Position numbers and translations under genes: made by a program
Notes under the pieces: generated by a model
What the model saw: the letters and a program-made list of their open reading frames with translations, nothing else
Database searches by the model: none
What the model was told of the DNA's origin: nothing
Assembly (NCBI RefSeq): GCF_000243215.1
Contig: NZ_JH594598.1
Coordinates: forward strand, 89,036-153,035
Direction: 5' to 3'
DNA: 64,000 nucleotides
Source: Odoribacter laneus YIT 12061
GTDB lineage: Bacteria > Bacteroidota > Bacteroidia > Bacteroidales > Marinifilaceae
In this document: piece after piece, positions 18,550 to 28,856 of the stretch
Numbering within the stretch: position 1 is the stretch's first letter
How the letters are laid out: every line of letters starts with the position of its first letter

Positions 18550-20214
18550 ATGGAAAAAGTCACTATATTCTGTGAAAATACCGGAAAGTACTATAAAATT
18601 GAAATAGGTAGCCATTTAGGGGATTTGAAAAAAATCGTATTTCCGAATAATCACAAGCATTTATTAGGAGCTTTAGTAAACAATCAACTGCAGGATTTAC
18701 AATACGTTATTATGAATCCGATGCAGATTAACTTTATCGATATCACCACATTAGACGGTTATAGCATTTACACCCGTTCGTTAATTTTTGTGCTCTATAA
18801 AGCCATACGTTCGCTTTTCCCTAAAAAAACTTTAATGGCAGAATATATCATTTCCAATGGCATTTTCTGCCGGATAGCCAACAAAGATGTCTGTCTGCGG
18901 CCGGATATGATTGAAAATATACACCAAAAAATGCAGGAAATTATCCAAGCCGATTACCCGATTGTCCGGAAGGAGATGCCGACCCCGGAAGCCATCCGGA
19001 TCTTCCGGAAACAAGGCTTGAAAGATAAATCCGAGCTCATGGAAACCCGGGGAAGACTTTATACTTCCGTATATTATATTCAGGACACAGCTGATTATTT
19101 TTACGGCACACTGGCTCCTTCTACCGGCTGCCTGTTCACTTTTGGCTTAGAACCTTATAAAGACGGTATGTTGCTCCGATTGGCCGATCGCCGATGCCCT
19201 TCACAATTACTTCCGGCCATTCCTCAAAATAAGCTTTTCCAGATATTCAGTGAATATAAAAGATGGGGAAAAATCATAGGCGTTTCAGATATCGGAGGAC
19301 TCAATAAAGTGGTCGAGATGAAATATGCCGGAGCCATGATAAAAATCAGTGAAGCTTTGCATGAAAAGAAAATCTCATTGATAGCCGATAAAATCAAAGC
19401 AAAAGGGAAAAAAATCAAGGTAATTTTAATAGCCGGTCCTTCTTCTTCCGGGAAAACAACTTTTAGCAAGCGGTTGAGTATCCAGCTTATGGTAAACGGC
19501 ATCCGCCCCATTATGTTATCGTTGGATAATTATTTTGTAAACCGGGAAAATACCCCGAGAGATGAAAAAGGAGAATTAGACTTCGAAAGTATAGAGGCCC
19601 TGGATATAGCCACCTTTTCAGACAATATACTCCGCCTCCTTAAAGGGGAAGAAGTGGAAATTCCTAAATTTTCCTTTGAGACAGGACAACGTTATTACGA
19701 TGGCGAAAAACTGAAAATCAATAAAAACAATGTAATTATAGTAGAAGGAATCCACGGACTGAATCCGAAGCTGACACAACTTTTACCACCGGAAGCTTTA
19801 TTTAAAATATTCGTATCCGCTTTGACTTCTATTTCTATCGACAACCATAATTTGATTAATCCGACCGACAACCGGTTAATCCGAAGAATGGTAAGGGATT
19901 ATAAATACCGCAATTACTCTGCCCTGGAAACCTTAAAACGATGGGAAAGTGTCCTGAAAGGAGAAGAGAAACACATTGTCCCCTATCAGGAAGAAGCCGA
20001 TATTATTTTTAACTCCGCTCTGATTTATGAACTAGGAGCTTTGAAGCAGCAAGCAGAACCTCTGTTAAGAGAAGTTATGGGGCAGTATCCCGAACATTCC
20101 AAAGCTTTAAGGCTTTTAAAATTCTTCTCTTATATAAAAGCCGTACCGACACGCGAAATACCGACAACTTCTATTTTAAGGGAATTTCTGGGCGGAAGTA
20201 GTTTTAAATATTGA
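18550..20214 (+). CDS. uridine kinase-like nucleoside kinase with ThrRS-like N-region
   Basis: 554 residues. The N-terminal 60 residues resemble a TGS domain, followed by a region like the second additional (editing-related) domain of threonyl-tRNA synthetase (about 65-230). The C-terminal half is a phosphoribulokinase/uridine-kinase P-loop domain: GPSSSGKTTFS near 295-305, the LSLDNYFVNRENTPRDE segment that follows strand 2, and IIVEGIHGLNP. This fusion is known in Bacteroidota and some Firmicutes and is annotated as nucleoside kinase; substrate is presumed to be a pyrimidine nucleoside. Cytoplasmic, stands alone, and ends at a hairpin shared with convergent rocD. Confidence 0.88.
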   Translation: MEKVTIFCENTGKYYKIEIGSHLGDLKKIVFPNNHKHLLGALVNNQLQDLQYVIMNPMQINFIDITTLDGYSIYTRSLIFVLYKAIRSLFPKKTLMAEYIISNGIFCRIANKDVCLRPDMIENIHQKMQEIIQADYPIVRKEMPTPEAIRIFRKQGLKDKSELMETRGRLYTSVYYIQDTADYFYGTLAPSTGCLFTFGLEPYKDGMLLRLADRRCPSQLLPAIPQNKLFQIFSEYKRWGKIIGVSDIGGLNKVVEMKYAGAMIKISEALHEKKISLIADKIKAKGKKIKVILIAGPSSSGKTTFSKRLSIQLMVNGIRPIMLSLDNYFVNRENTPRDEKGELDFESIEALDIATFSDNILRLLKGEEVEIPKFSFETGQRYYDGEKLKINKNNVIIVEGIHGLNPKLTQLLPPEALFKIFVSALTSISIDNHNLINPTDNRLIRRMVRDYKYRNYSALETLKRWESVLKGEEKHIVPYQEEADIIFNSALIYELGALKQQAEPLLREVMGQYPEHSKALRLLKFFSYIKAVPTREIPTTSILREFLGGSSFKY

Positions 20215-20226
20215 TTCTTTCTACTA

Positions 20227-20271
20227 AAACAGCTCTTCCTTTGATAAATACTGAACGAGGAAGAACTGTTT
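20227..20271. terminator. bidirectional terminator between the nucleoside kinase gene and rocD
   Basis: AAACAG and CTTCCT (20227-20232, 20235-20240) pair with AGGAAG and CTGTTT (20258-20263, 20266-20271) around a 2x2 internal loop. It lies in the 79-bp gap between convergent genes. Confidence 0.6.
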
Positions 20272-20293
20272 CTCTTTATTTTTTACGCTATTT

Positions 20294-21505
20294 TCAATCC
20301 AATTCCGCAAAGGTATTCTCAATCAGACCAATCGCTTGCATCAATTCCACTTTGTTGATTACTAAAGGCGGAGCAAAACGAATAATATGCTGATGGGTGG
20401 GTTTCGCTAACAAACCTTTATCCCGCATTTTTAAACAGACATCCCAAGCTGTCTTTCCGTTTTTAGGCTTAATAACCACAGCATTCAACAATCCTTTTCC
20501 CCTCACCAAATCAATCCGGTCGGAAGGGATCTGACGGATTTTTTCCCGGAAGATTTTTCCCAGGTTTTCTGCATTCTCTGCCAATTTTTCATCCCGTACT
20601 ACTTCTAAGGCTGCGATGGAAACTTTAGCTGCTATCGGATTTCCCCCAAAAGTAGAACCATGTTCTCCCGGACGAATACACAACATAATCTCATCGTCTG
20701 CCAGGACACAAGACACAGGCATCATTCCTCCTCCCAAAGCTTTCCCTAAAATCAATACATCCGGACGGACTCCCTCATGATCGCAAGCCAGTAGTTTCCC
20801 GGTACGGGCAATACCTGTCTGTACTTCATCTGCCATAAACAACACCTTGTGAGCTTTACACAATTCGAAGGCTTTCCGTAAATAACCCTCATCCGGAACA
20901 TATACGCCGGCTTCTCCCTGTATCGGTTCTACTAAAAAACCAGCCACATGCGGATCCTCTAATGCCTTCTCCAATGCCGGAATATCATTATAAGGTATCC
21001 TTATAAATCCTGGTGTAAACGGCCCATATCCCCCATAGGATTCCGGATCGTTGGACAAAGAAACAATTGTAATCGTACGGCCGTGAAAATTTCCGTCGCA
21101 TACAATAATTTTAGCTTCACCGTCCGGTATCCCTTTTTTCATATAAGCCCATTTCCTGCAAAGCTTGAGGGCTGTTTCGTCTGCTTCGGCTCCCGTATTC
21201 ATCGGTAATACCTTATCATACCCGAAATAATGCGTTACAAATTCTTCCCATTCTCCCAATACGTCATTGTAAAAAGCCCGGGAAGTCAAAGCCAGTTTAT
21301 GCGCCTGATCGGTCATCGCTTTTACAATCTTAGGGTGGCAATGTCCCTGATTGACAGCCGAATAAGCTGACAAAAAATCGAAATAACGTTTACCATCCGT
21401 ATCCCAAACAAAAATACCTTCACCTCTCTCCAACACAACAGGTAGGGGATGATAATTGTGGGCACCGTAACGGGCCTCTCTGTCCATATAATCCTTTGCA
21501 TTCAT
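20294..21505 (-). CDS. rocD: ornithine aminotransferase
   Basis: 403 residues, typical length for ornithine-oxo-acid transaminase (ornithine + 2-oxoglutarate to glutamate semialdehyde + glutamate). Class-III aminotransferase motifs are all present: [28 protein letters not shown], the PLP Asp in [14 protein letters not shown], the Schiff-base Lys in [10 protein letters not shown], and [13 protein letters not shown]. The N-terminal [18 protein letters not shown] is typical of ornithine aminotransferase rather than acetylornithine aminotransferase. Cytoplasmic, monocistronic. Confidence 0.93.
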   Translation of the reverse strand: MNAKDYMDREARYGAHNYHPLPVVLERGEGIFVWDTDGKRYFDFLSAYSAVNQGHCHPKIVKAMTDQAHKLALTSRAFYNDVLGEWEEFVTHYFGYDKVLPMNTGAEADETALKLCRKWAYMKKGIPDGEAKIIVCDGNFHGRTITIVSLSNDPESYGGYGPFTPGFIRIPYNDIPALEKALEDPHVAGFLVEPIQGEAGVYVPDEGYLRKAFELCKAHKVLFMADEVQTGIARTGKLLACDHEGVRPDVLILGKALGGGMMPVSCVLADDEIMLCIRPGEHGSTFGGNPIAAKVSIAALEVVRDEKLAENAENLGKIFREKIRQIPSDRIDLVRGKGLLNAVVIKPKNGKTAWDVCLKMRDKGLLAKPTHQHIIRFAPPLVINKVELMQAIGLIENTFAELD

Positions 21506-21650
21506 ACTTATATAGTTTTAGGAAATGTCGTAATCGTTTGCAGAATGCAATTTGAGAAAAAAATAGAACAAATAAAATTATTTTGCTCATTTTTTACAGA
21601 GGAAAATCGCTATCCAGGAAAAACAGAACGAGAGAAAAGGAAATAATTTA

Positions 21651-24600
21651 TTATTTTTTCTTTCTCAGAAAAGCAAAATATCTGTGCAACAATTCCCGGA
21701 AAGTGTCAAAAGTTTCCTGATAAGAAACACCGACTCCCTGAATTGTCTCCGTCGCATTGTAAACAATTTTTTCATCCGTATGGGAATAAGCTTTCAATTT
21801 TAGTGTCCCTTGTTTATTCAACTTCACTTCAACGTCGAAATCTCCGGCTATATTGCTGCTATTGGTCGAATTAGAAGTCACATTTTTCGTCCCCCCTACA
21901 TCCACATTCCCATTCGCAGATAAAGTCACCCGGTCGTTCAGGATTTGTGTAGAAAGAGCTACTTCAATTTCATTTGTCGTAATATTATCTCCGGGACGAT
22001 AGGAAAACCCGATATCAAAATTATTACTGATCTGTGACAACCAACGGGAAAGTTGATTGGATACCAGCTCCGTTGCCGTCGTCACCCCAGCCTGATAACC
22101 AGCATTCCGTTCTGCCATGTCCGTGGAATTCATGTAATCGGGAGTATAGAATTTATTCAGAATCAACAACGAAAATACCTGTTTATTAATTTCATCCTGA
22201 CTTGCAAAAAGACTTTGTACGAAGCCTTTGGTTTGTGTATCCAAAGTCGGGAAATTAATATTAAACTTGACCAAAGGATTGGTTAAGTTATCACTCAGAT
22301 TCAAAATACATTCGACCGGTACCTTAGTCGATCGGTCGGTATTGGAATTACTACTAGTCAATAATTCGTACAAAGATGTCTTCAAGTTATAGATCGCATT
22401 GATATCGATCGTAGCATCGTAAGGTGAACCATTCCAGCTAATACTCCCTCCCGGAGTAAGTATAAACTTTTTATTCAATAAATTACTCAGCGTAAATAAA
22501 TAATCTCCTTTGGAGATTTTATATTCGCCGAACATATTAATCAATCCATCCTGATCCAGAGTAACTTTTATATCTCCGTTTCCTTTGGTCCGCAGAATAT
22601 CACCGATAGTAGGATCAAAGACCACCTGAACCTCCAGGTTATCGTTTAATTCCAGATTGGCATTTAAGGTCAGATTATTACTGTTATTCGGTATACTTCC
22701 TCTTCTCCGCGACGGCTGATTGGGGTTAATAAAATGCAGGAAATTACCGTCTTCCTCCAATAAAGCTGAAGTCAAGGGGATAAATAAACGGGAATTTTTC
22801 TCCGGACGAACATTAACCGTAATATTGGTCATATCCTCCCGATTATTGATGTTGGTCAGACCACTGATATAAACAGTCCCGTAAAAAGATTCATTCTGGC
22901 TGGAAGAAGTATTTAACAACAGGAAATTACGGGAAGTGATATTCAGATCGTAGCGTTTTTCCCAAAATCGATAACGCCCGGAACATACGGATACATTGTT
23001 CTGTATATCCTTTACCACAAAATCTTTTAAGATAAAATCGCTTCGATCGATGTATATACTATCGTTCATGAAAAAGGAAGTATTCATATCTCTTAGGTGG
23101 AGGTACACAGAATCCAAAAACAAGCGACCGGAAAAATCAGGATGAGCACTGGGACCAGAAAGCCTGATTCTACCGGATATTCCTCCCTTACTCTCCGTAA
23201 AATAATCGGAAGCGTATCTCCCCAAACGATCCAAACCGATTTCTGACAACTGAATATCTACATTGACCTGATCTGTCAAAGGCTGATAATACCCCGACAC
23301 TTGAAGCGGTATGGCAGACCCGACTTCATTTTTAGCCCGCAGGATGACGGCATTGCTATCCACATCCCAAGCAGACAATAATCTCAATGTACCCAAAGTA
23401 TCGCGCGTAATTCCCCAATTCTCTACTTTCACATCTGAATACAACAAATTGTCTTTATAATAATCCTGTACAATAACCTCCCCACTGGCCATTCCAAACA
23501 GGTTTAAACGGTTATCCGTAAGGATACGGCTGAATTCTGCCAGATCGAACTGATTGACTTGAATGGAAAGTTCTTTTTCCGGATTTTTTGAAATACTTCC
23601 GTTTACAGACAAAAATTGATTTCCCTTACTGATCCGGAAATCCTCAATGTCAATCTCTTTATCCTCCGCCTTGATTCTCGATTTACCAACCTGCCAAACA
23701 TTGTCGGATAATATGATTACCCCGGGATTAATACAGATTTCAGTCAGATAGTCCGCCTCTCCTTGGGGAACAAATCTTATATCTGCAGATAATTCCCCGC
23801 TATACGTCTGGGTTTCCCAATTACTCCATATCAATTTATTACTTACATTATTATCTCCTAAAGCCAAAGTGTTGCGAACGTTATACAAACGGGACATATC
23901 CCCGTATTCAAATTTATCCGCTGTATAGACCAATTGTAAACGTTCCGCATCTCCTTCCATGTTTATTTCCGATGCCGTCAGGCAAAAATCCCGGTATTGA
24001 AGGGTATCCGCATTCATTTTCAAATGAATGGCCTTGTCTTTTCCATAATAAGCAGCAATTTTACTGCCTTCCGAAATATTAAACTGAGGATATAGCGCCT
24101 TTAAAACTTTCCGGACATCTTTTACTACAATATCATACCGGAAATCTATATTTTCTTCTTTGGATAATTTTCTCTTTTTCTGCCGGAAAGCGGGAAGATA
24201 GCTCTGTATTAATTTTTCTGTAAACGCCAAAGGATATACACCGGTATAATGTCCTTCAATTTGGGCATCAGCGACATCAGAAAGCAGGCTGGTCATATAA
24301 TAGCCGTTATCTAAACGATTTTCCAATCCGACATTGTCTAAAGAAAAATGCCCCTGCGGACCCGTATACGAAAAATCGGAAAGAGTGAAATTAAAAAAAT
24401 GATTGTGCTTATTCTGCTCCGCAAAAACCAAATCGAAATCCGTTTTTACAGTCTCCTTTCCTTCTGTCAAAGCCCAACCGAAATCGGAAAGATTATTCAC
24501 TTCTACAAATCCTTTAGCTCCCCAAAAATCGACACCTCCCCTCGGATTATAGTTTAAAGCTGCTGTAAACCGTACACTGTCATTATCCAAGGAATACAAG

Positions 24601-26072
24601 ATATTGGATACGTCATCCTTTACCGACAACGACACTGAAGCATTTCGGAACTTTCCTTGGCCGACCTGAAGAAAAGGCATTTTACTCCACAAATCAACCG
24701 TCGTATGCGAATCATCCATATACCCCTCATAATTTCCGTTCATAGAACCATACTTCAACAAATCAGTTCCCCCCAATTTTCCAAAGTGAACGACAGGAAA
24801 ATCAAAATCCCCGGAAATTTTAGAACATCCCAGAGAATCTGCTCCATAAGGAGCATACACCAATTTCAAATCCCCTTTTAGCCCTTCTGTCCGGCTACTG
24901 ACTAAAAAAATAAAATCTGTAATCTTCCCTTTAAATGTCCCGTCAAGTTCAAAACGAGGCAGATGATGCAAAGGAGCAGGTACTTTTATATTTTGTTCAA
25001 ACCAAGGCAGATAGATCGTTTCCAAATCTTCCGGACTTAAATAGGCATCTTGTAGATGAATTTCAAAAACAGTATTCCACACATCAGGTAAACCGTGAGA
25101 TTTAAAACTTCCTCTGAAATGCGAATCCTTTCCCAAAGCAAATACCAACTGATGTCCTTCAATCCGATTCACCGTGTTAGAAACGATTCCCCGACATTTC
25201 ACAGTATTGTCAATTCCCCGTAAAATGCCATTGAAATAGGCTAAATCAATAAAACTGACCTCGGAATTTCCCAAACGGTAGTATTGTTGCATTTTGGTTG
25301 TAAAATTCCGCCAATACCGACGACCGGGAATCCAATTGAATTCCAATTTTTCCAAATCCAGAAAACTTCGTTCCGTATAAATTTTACACTCTTGAATCAA
25401 TAAATTAGAATCAGCAGCTGTTACCAGCCCCCCCATATCCCGAATCCCGAATCCGGATTTTTCTTCCAAGCTCAGCCCGGATATCCGTACAGCGAATTTT
25501 CCTCCGGAAAAATCCGGCTCTGTAATATCTACATTCACTTGACGACATTCGATATCCGTCCAATTGATACCATAATCTACCGGCTCATACTCGTTTTCTT
25601 TATAAACGACTCGGGAATCCCTGACTTGAATTTTTCTCAGATTTACAGTCCAGTTGCTGCTCCCCGACAAGGTTTCCGGATGCTTCTCACTCCCTTTCTG
25701 CAAAGAATTCAAAAAAACGTCCAGATTCATTTTAGCCTCTTCTTCCCCTTCTCCCCTCACTATCCACAAATTAAAGTAAGCCCGCTCGAAAGTAATATCC
25801 CTTACAGTAAAACTTTGAGTGGAAAAACGGAAAGAATCAATTTTAACCCGGAAATTTTCACAATACAACAAGGTATCGTTCCGGTAATCTTTTAATAAGA
25901 CATCATTCAATATTAGCGATTTCATCGGACGGAAATCCACTCCCCCAATCTGTATTTTCACTCCCGTCGTCTGCTCGATTTTATCCGTAAACAAACGAAC
26001 CAAATAAGTTTGTACATACGAACTATGCAGGGAAGCATAAAGGATCAGAAGTACCAACAGACACCCCGACAC
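21651..26072 (-). CDS. TamB-domain envelope assembly/lipid-transport protein
   Basis: At least 1473 residues. An N-terminal hydrophobic anchor is followed by a very long beta-rich body with alternating strands, and a C-terminal TamB/DUF490 domain (about 1090-1460; ISKGDYLFTLSNLLNKKF, GFVQSLFASQDEINKQ). TamB-like AsmA-superfamily proteins span the periplasm and act in outer-membrane protein insertion or phospholipid transport. The start is uncertain. The family-typical N-terminus KNFFRILFYSVSGC is encoded in frame upstream of the GTG at 26072, but no ATG, GTG or TTG precedes it before the stop at 26139-26141. A TACTTTTG box lies at plus 26131-26138. Confidence 0.9.
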   Translation of the reverse strand: MSGCLLVLLILYASLHSSYVQTYLVRLFTDKIEQTTGVKIQIGGVDFRPMKSLILNDVLLKDYRNDTLLYCENFRVKIDSFRFSTQSFTVRDITFERAYFNLWIVRGEGEEEAKMNLDVFLNSLQKGSEKHPETLSGSSNWTVNLRKIQVRDSRVVYKENEYEPVDYGINWTDIECRQVNVDITEPDFSGGKFAVRISGLSLEEKSGFGIRDMGGLVTAADSNLLIQECKIYTERSFLDLEKLEFNWIPGRRYWRNFTTKMQQYYRLGNSEVSFIDLAYFNGILRGIDNTVKCRGIVSNTVNRIEGHQLVFALGKDSHFRGSFKSHGLPDVWNTVFEIHLQDAYLSPEDLETIYLPWFEQNIKVPAPLHHLPRFELDGTFKGKITDFIFLVSSRTEGLKGDLKLVYAPYGADSLGCSKISGDFDFPVVHFGKLGGTDLLKYGSMNGNYEGYMDDSHTTVDLWSKMPFLQVGQGKFRNASVSLSVKDDVSNILYSLDNDSVRFTAALNYNPRGGVDFWGAKGFVEVNNLSDFGWALTEGKETVKTDFDLVFAEQNKHNHFFNFTLSDFSYTGPQGHFSLDNVGLENRLDNGYYMTSLLSDVADAQIEGHYTGVYPLAFTEKLIQSYLPAFRQKKRKLSKEENIDFRYDIVVKDVRKVLKALYPQFNISEGSKIAAYYGKDKAIHLKMNADTLQYRDFCLTASEINMEGDAERLQLVYTADKFEYGDMSRLYNVRNTLALGDNNVSNKLIWSNWETQTYSGELSADIRFVPQGEADYLTEICINPGVIILSDNVWQVGKSRIKAEDKEIDIEDFRISKGNQFLSVNGSISKNPEKELSIQVNQFDLAEFSRILTDNRLNLFGMASGEVIVQDYYKDNLLYSDVKVENWGITRDTLGTLRLLSAWDVDSNAVILRAKNEVGSAIPLQVSGYYQPLTDQVNVDIQLSEIGLDRLGRYASDYFTESKGGISGRIRLSGPSAHPDFSGRLFLDSVYLHLRDMNTSFFMNDSIYIDRSDFILKDFVVKDIQNNVSVCSGRYRFWEKRYDLNITSRNFLLLNTSSSQNESFYGTVYISGLTNINNREDMTNITVNVRPEKNSRLFIPLTSALLEEDGNFLHFINPNQPSRRRGSIPNNSNNLTLNANLELNDNLEVQVVFDPTIGDILRTKGNGDIKVTLDQDGLINMFGEYKISKGDYLFTLSNLLNKKFILTPGGSISWNGSPYDATIDINAIYNLKTSLYELLTSSNSNTDRSTKVPVECILNLSDNLTNPLVKFNINFPTLDTQTKGFVQSLFASQDEINKQVFSLLILNKFYTPDYMNSTDMAERNAGYQAGVTTATELVSNQLSRWLSQISNNFDIGFSYRPGDNITTNEIEVALSTQILNDRVTLSANGNVDVGGTKNVTSNSTNSSNIAGDFDVEVKLNKQGTLKLKAYSHTDEKIVYNATETIQGVGVSYQETFDTFRELLHRYFAFLRKKK

Positions 26073-26130
26073 ACTATAGAATAATATGCGAAAAAAATTT
26101 TTTATACCCCCACGATTTTTAGTTTGAAGG

Positions 26131-26138
26131 CAAAAGTA
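26131..26138 (-). promoter_or_regulatory. -7 box of the TamB-like gene
   Basis: Minus-strand TACTTTTG. It limits the transcript to about 55 nt before the GTG at 26072, so translation must begin inside that interval. Confidence 0.55.
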
Positions 26139-26238
26139 TTAATATTGCACAATATTTGAAAGAGATTGAGCACGAAAGATAAAGGCTAAATCTCCGATTT
26201 AAAGCTTTTAACTTTATTTCAATTTTAATTCATTTATC

Positions 26239-27258
26239 ATGACTGTTATACTAGGAATTGAATCGTCCTGCGACGACACTTCTGCTGCTATTTTAAAAGA
26301 TGGAGTTGTATTATCCAATATTATCGCCAGCCAAAAGGTCCACGAAGCTTACGGCGGAGTTGTTCCGGAATTGGCATCCAGAGCTCATCAGCAAAATATT
26401 ATTCCGGTAGTCTCGGAAGCAATCCGAAAAGCCGGTATCGGTATTCAGGACATCCATGCCATAGCTTATACCCGGGGCCCCGGACTATTAGGTTCCTTAC
26501 TGGTCGGAACTTCTTTTGCCAAAGGTTTTGCCATAGCGAATCGGATCCCCATGATTGAAGTTAATCACCTCCAAGCCCATATTCTGGCTAATTTTATCAA
26601 AGAACCCGGAGTAGAAAGCCGTCAACCCAGTTTCCCTTTTTTGACGTTACTGGTGTCGGGAGGCAATTCACAACTGATTGTTGTACACGATTATCTGGAC
26701 ATGGAGATGATCGGTCAGACCATTGACGACGCTGCCGGAGAAGCTTTCGACAAATGTGCAAAAGTGATGGGATTACCTTATCCCGGAGGCCCGGTTATCG
26801 ACCGCCTGGCAAAAACCGGTAATCCCGACCGCTTTGTATTCAATAAACCCCAAATCCCCGGATTAGACTATAGTTTCAGTGGATTGAAAACCTCTTTTCT
26901 CTATTTTATCCGGGATGAATTGAAAAAAAATCCGGATTTTATTGCAGAAAACCTGAATGACCTCTGTGCCTCTCTACAAAAAACAGTAGTCGATATCCTT
27001 TTGACAAAACTCAAAAAGGCGGCCAGACAAACAGGTATACGACAAATTGCAATCGGCGGAGGTGTTTCAGCAAACTCCGCTCTCCAAAATGCCGTACATA
27101 AGGAAGCGGAGAAATCCGGTTGGGAGGTTTTCATCCCCCGCTTGGGTTTTTCTTTGGACAATGCCGGAATGGTAGCTGTCACTGGCTATTATAAATTTTT
27201 AGCCGGACAATTCGTCGGCTTGGATGCCATCCCCTTTGCCCGAACCATACTTGAATAA
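26239..27258 (+). CDS. tsaD: tRNA N6-adenosine threonylcarbamoyltransferase
   Basis: 339 residues, usual length. It transfers the threonylcarbamoyl group from the TsaC product to A37 of ANN-reading tRNAs as part of the TsaB/D/E complex. Kae1/TsaD marks: SCDDTSAA at 11-18, GGVVPELASRAHQ, the metal-binding pair in EVNHLQAH, LLVSGGNSQL, DDAAGEAFDK and GGGVSANSAL. MtaB, whose substrate depends on this modification, is encoded at 39464-40747. It is 34 bp before the dehydrogenase gene and probably cotranscribed. Confidence 0.97.
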   Translation: MTVILGIESSCDDTSAAILKDGVVLSNIIASQKVHEAYGGVVPELASRAHQQNIIPVVSEAIRKAGIGIQDIHAIAYTRGPGLLGSLLVGTSFAKGFAIANRIPMIEVNHLQAHILANFIKEPGVESRQPSFPFLTLLVSGGNSQLIVVHDYLDMEMIGQTIDDAAGEAFDKCAKVMGLPYPGGPVIDRLAKTGNPDRFVFNKPQIPGLDYSFSGLKTSFLYFIRDELKKNPDFIAENLNDLCASLQKTVVDILLTKLKKAARQTGIRQIAIGGGVSANSALQNAVHKEAEKSGWEVFIPRLGFSLDNAGMVAVTGYYKFLAGQFVGLDAIPFARTILE

Positions 27259-27292
27259 CATTTGGACTCTTAAACATTTGAACACTTAAGCC

Positions 27293-28222
27293 ATGAAGAT
27301 TCTGGTCACTTACGACATTCCCCGTGAACCGTTCAAAAATCTCCCCACCGACTGGGAAATCACTTTCCCTGAAGGAGAAAAATTGACAAAAGAGGAAATC
27401 ATCCGGATGCTTCCGGAATACGATATTCTGTTAGCTATTTTCAGTCGCCCTATCGATAAAGAAATAATAGACGCAGGAAAAAAATTAAAGCTTATCAGTA
27501 ATTACGGAGTAGGATATAATAATATTGACATCCAATATGCCCGAAAAAAAGGGATTACCGTTTGCAATACCCCCGAATCGGTATGCGATCCTACAGCGGA
27601 ATTATGTATGGCCTTACTACTAGGAATTGCCCGACGGATCGGAGAATTCGACCGCAGGATCCGAACGGAAAGAGAAGGGATGTGGGGTGTCATGAAAAAC
27701 TTAGGGTACGGTTTGAGAGGCAAGACATTAGGGATCATCGGTATGGGACATATCGGACAAAATGTAGCCTGCAAGGCTGCAGCCTTTGGTATGAATATCC
27801 TTTATTACAACCGAAAAACAGAAGTTCCTGGCTATAAGAAAACAGATTTGGATTCTTTACTTAAAGAATCCGATTTTATCTCTATCCATACCCCCCTGAC
27901 AGAAGTTACCCACCATTTAATCGGAGAGCGGGAATTGGGATTGATGAAGAAGACGGCTTTTCTGATCAATACAGCCCGGGGAGCTGTCATAGATGAAGAA
28001 GTTTTAAGTCGTTTTTTAGAGAAACGACAAATAGCAGGAGCTGCTCTGGACGTATTCGAGCGAGAACCTCATATCACGGAATTGTTATATTCTTTAGACA
28101 ACGTCATTTTAGTACCCCATATCGGTACGGCAACCTATGACGGTAGAATTGCTATGGCTCAAGAAGCTTTGGACAATATACGAAATTACCTGAACGGGAA
28201 ACCAACAAACGTAGTCAACTAA
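27293..28222 (+). CDS. NAD-dependent D-2-hydroxyacid dehydrogenase
   Basis: 309 residues, full length for the family. Rossmann motif GMGHIGQNVA (about 152-161), catalytic Arg in INTARGAVID, Glu in DVFEREPHI and His in LVPHIGTAT. The family reduces or oxidises 2-keto/2-hydroxy acids (glyoxylate, hydroxypyruvate, phosphoglycerate and others); substrate cannot be decided. There is no ACT domain, so it is not a long-form SerA. It follows tsaD closely and ends about 100 bp before the tRNA-Tyr gene. Confidence 0.9.
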   Translation: MKILVTYDIPREPFKNLPTDWEITFPEGEKLTKEEIIRMLPEYDILLAIFSRPIDKEIIDAGKKLKLISNYGVGYNNIDIQYARKKGITVCNTPESVCDPTAELCMALLLGIARRIGEFDRRIRTEREGMWGVMKNLGYGLRGKTLGIIGMGHIGQNVACKAAAFGMNILYYNRKTEVPGYKKTDLDSLLKESDFISIHTPLTEVTHHLIGERELGLMKKTAFLINTARGAVIDEEVLSRFLEKRQIAGAALDVFEREPHITELLYSLDNVILVPHIGTATYDGRIAMAQEALDNIRNYLNGKPTNVVN

Positions 28223-28259
28223 GCAAGAAAAGAAAAATTCCGGGTTTTTAGAAAAATAA

Positions 28260-28290
28260 TTTGTAAAATAAACTATTTACCCTATATTTG
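28260..28290 (+). promoter_or_regulatory. promoter of the tRNA-Tyr/tRNA-Gly unit
   Basis: TTTG at 28260-28263, 19-nt spacer, TATATTTG at 28283-28290: a textbook Bacteroidota -33/-7 pair. Confidence 0.8.
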
Positions 28291-28321
28291 TACCCGCTAA
28301 AGAAAATAGCGTTCTTTGAAA

Positions 28322-28404
28322 GGGGAGATACCAAAGCGGCCAACTGGGGCAGACTGTAACTCTGCTGACTTATGTCTTCGTAGGTTCGAATCCTGCTCTC
28401 CCCA
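28322..28404 (+). tRNA. tRNA-Tyr(GTA)
   Basis: 83-nt class-II tRNA: acceptor GGGGAGA/TCTCCCC with discriminator A, anticodon arm GCAGA-CTGTAAC-TCTGC (anticodon GTA), a long variable arm, and T arm GTAGG-TTCGAAT-CCTGC. CCA is not encoded. Confidence 0.96.
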
Positions 28405-28523
28405 CGAATTTTAAAATTAGTAAAAGAAAATATTTCTTTTTCGTTCTTTAAGATTTATTTGGTTCCTTCTCACGGACCGGCAAGCAAGACGAGTCCGTTC
28501 TGTAGAACGGTAACCTATAGTTT

Positions 28524-28599
28524 GCGGAAATAGCTCAGTCGATAGAGCACTAGCCTTCCAAGCTGGGGGTCGCGGGTTTGAGTCCCGTTTTCCGCTCCA
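28524..28599 (+). tRNA. tRNA-Gly(TCC)
   Basis: Acceptor GCGGAAA/TTTCCGC, D arm GCTC/GAGC, anticodon arm CTAGC-CTTCCAA-GCTGG (anticodon TCC), T arm GCGGG-TTTGAGT-CCCGT. The 3' CCA is encoded (28597-28599). It lies 119 bp after tRNA-Tyr and probably shares its transcript. Confidence 0.96.
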
Positions 28600-28617
28600 G
28601 TTAACAAACAGAAATTT

Positions 28618-28648
28618 AGAGGTATAGCAAGAAGCTGTACCTCTTTTT
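28618..28648 (+). terminator. terminator of the tRNA-Tyr/Gly unit
   Basis: Eleven-bp stem (28618-28628 with 28634-28644, one T-G pair), AAGAA loop, then a T run to 28648. Confidence 0.85.
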
Positions 28649-28719
28649 CATTTATACACCTGAACACGGATTCTGTGTACAAATTGTTTAAAATGTTTTG
28701 ACAAGATTTTGCGCAAAGA

Positions 28720-28735
28720 GGGACGGACCTTTTTG
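28720..28735. repeat. single REP-like unit
   Basis: GGGACGGACCTTTTTG, identical to the head of the inverted-pair elements at 36551 and 57503. This copy has no inverted partner nearby and lies between the convergent tRNA-Gly and EamA genes. Confidence 0.7.
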
Positions 28736-28856
28736 TGAAAAACAGAACTCCTTTTAAACTTGATTATCTTCTGAATTTCTTAGGGGCAAAAATTACACAT
28801 TAGGGCACGTCCCTACTGTGTAAAAAGAGAAGGGAAACCGATAATGACACCTACTC

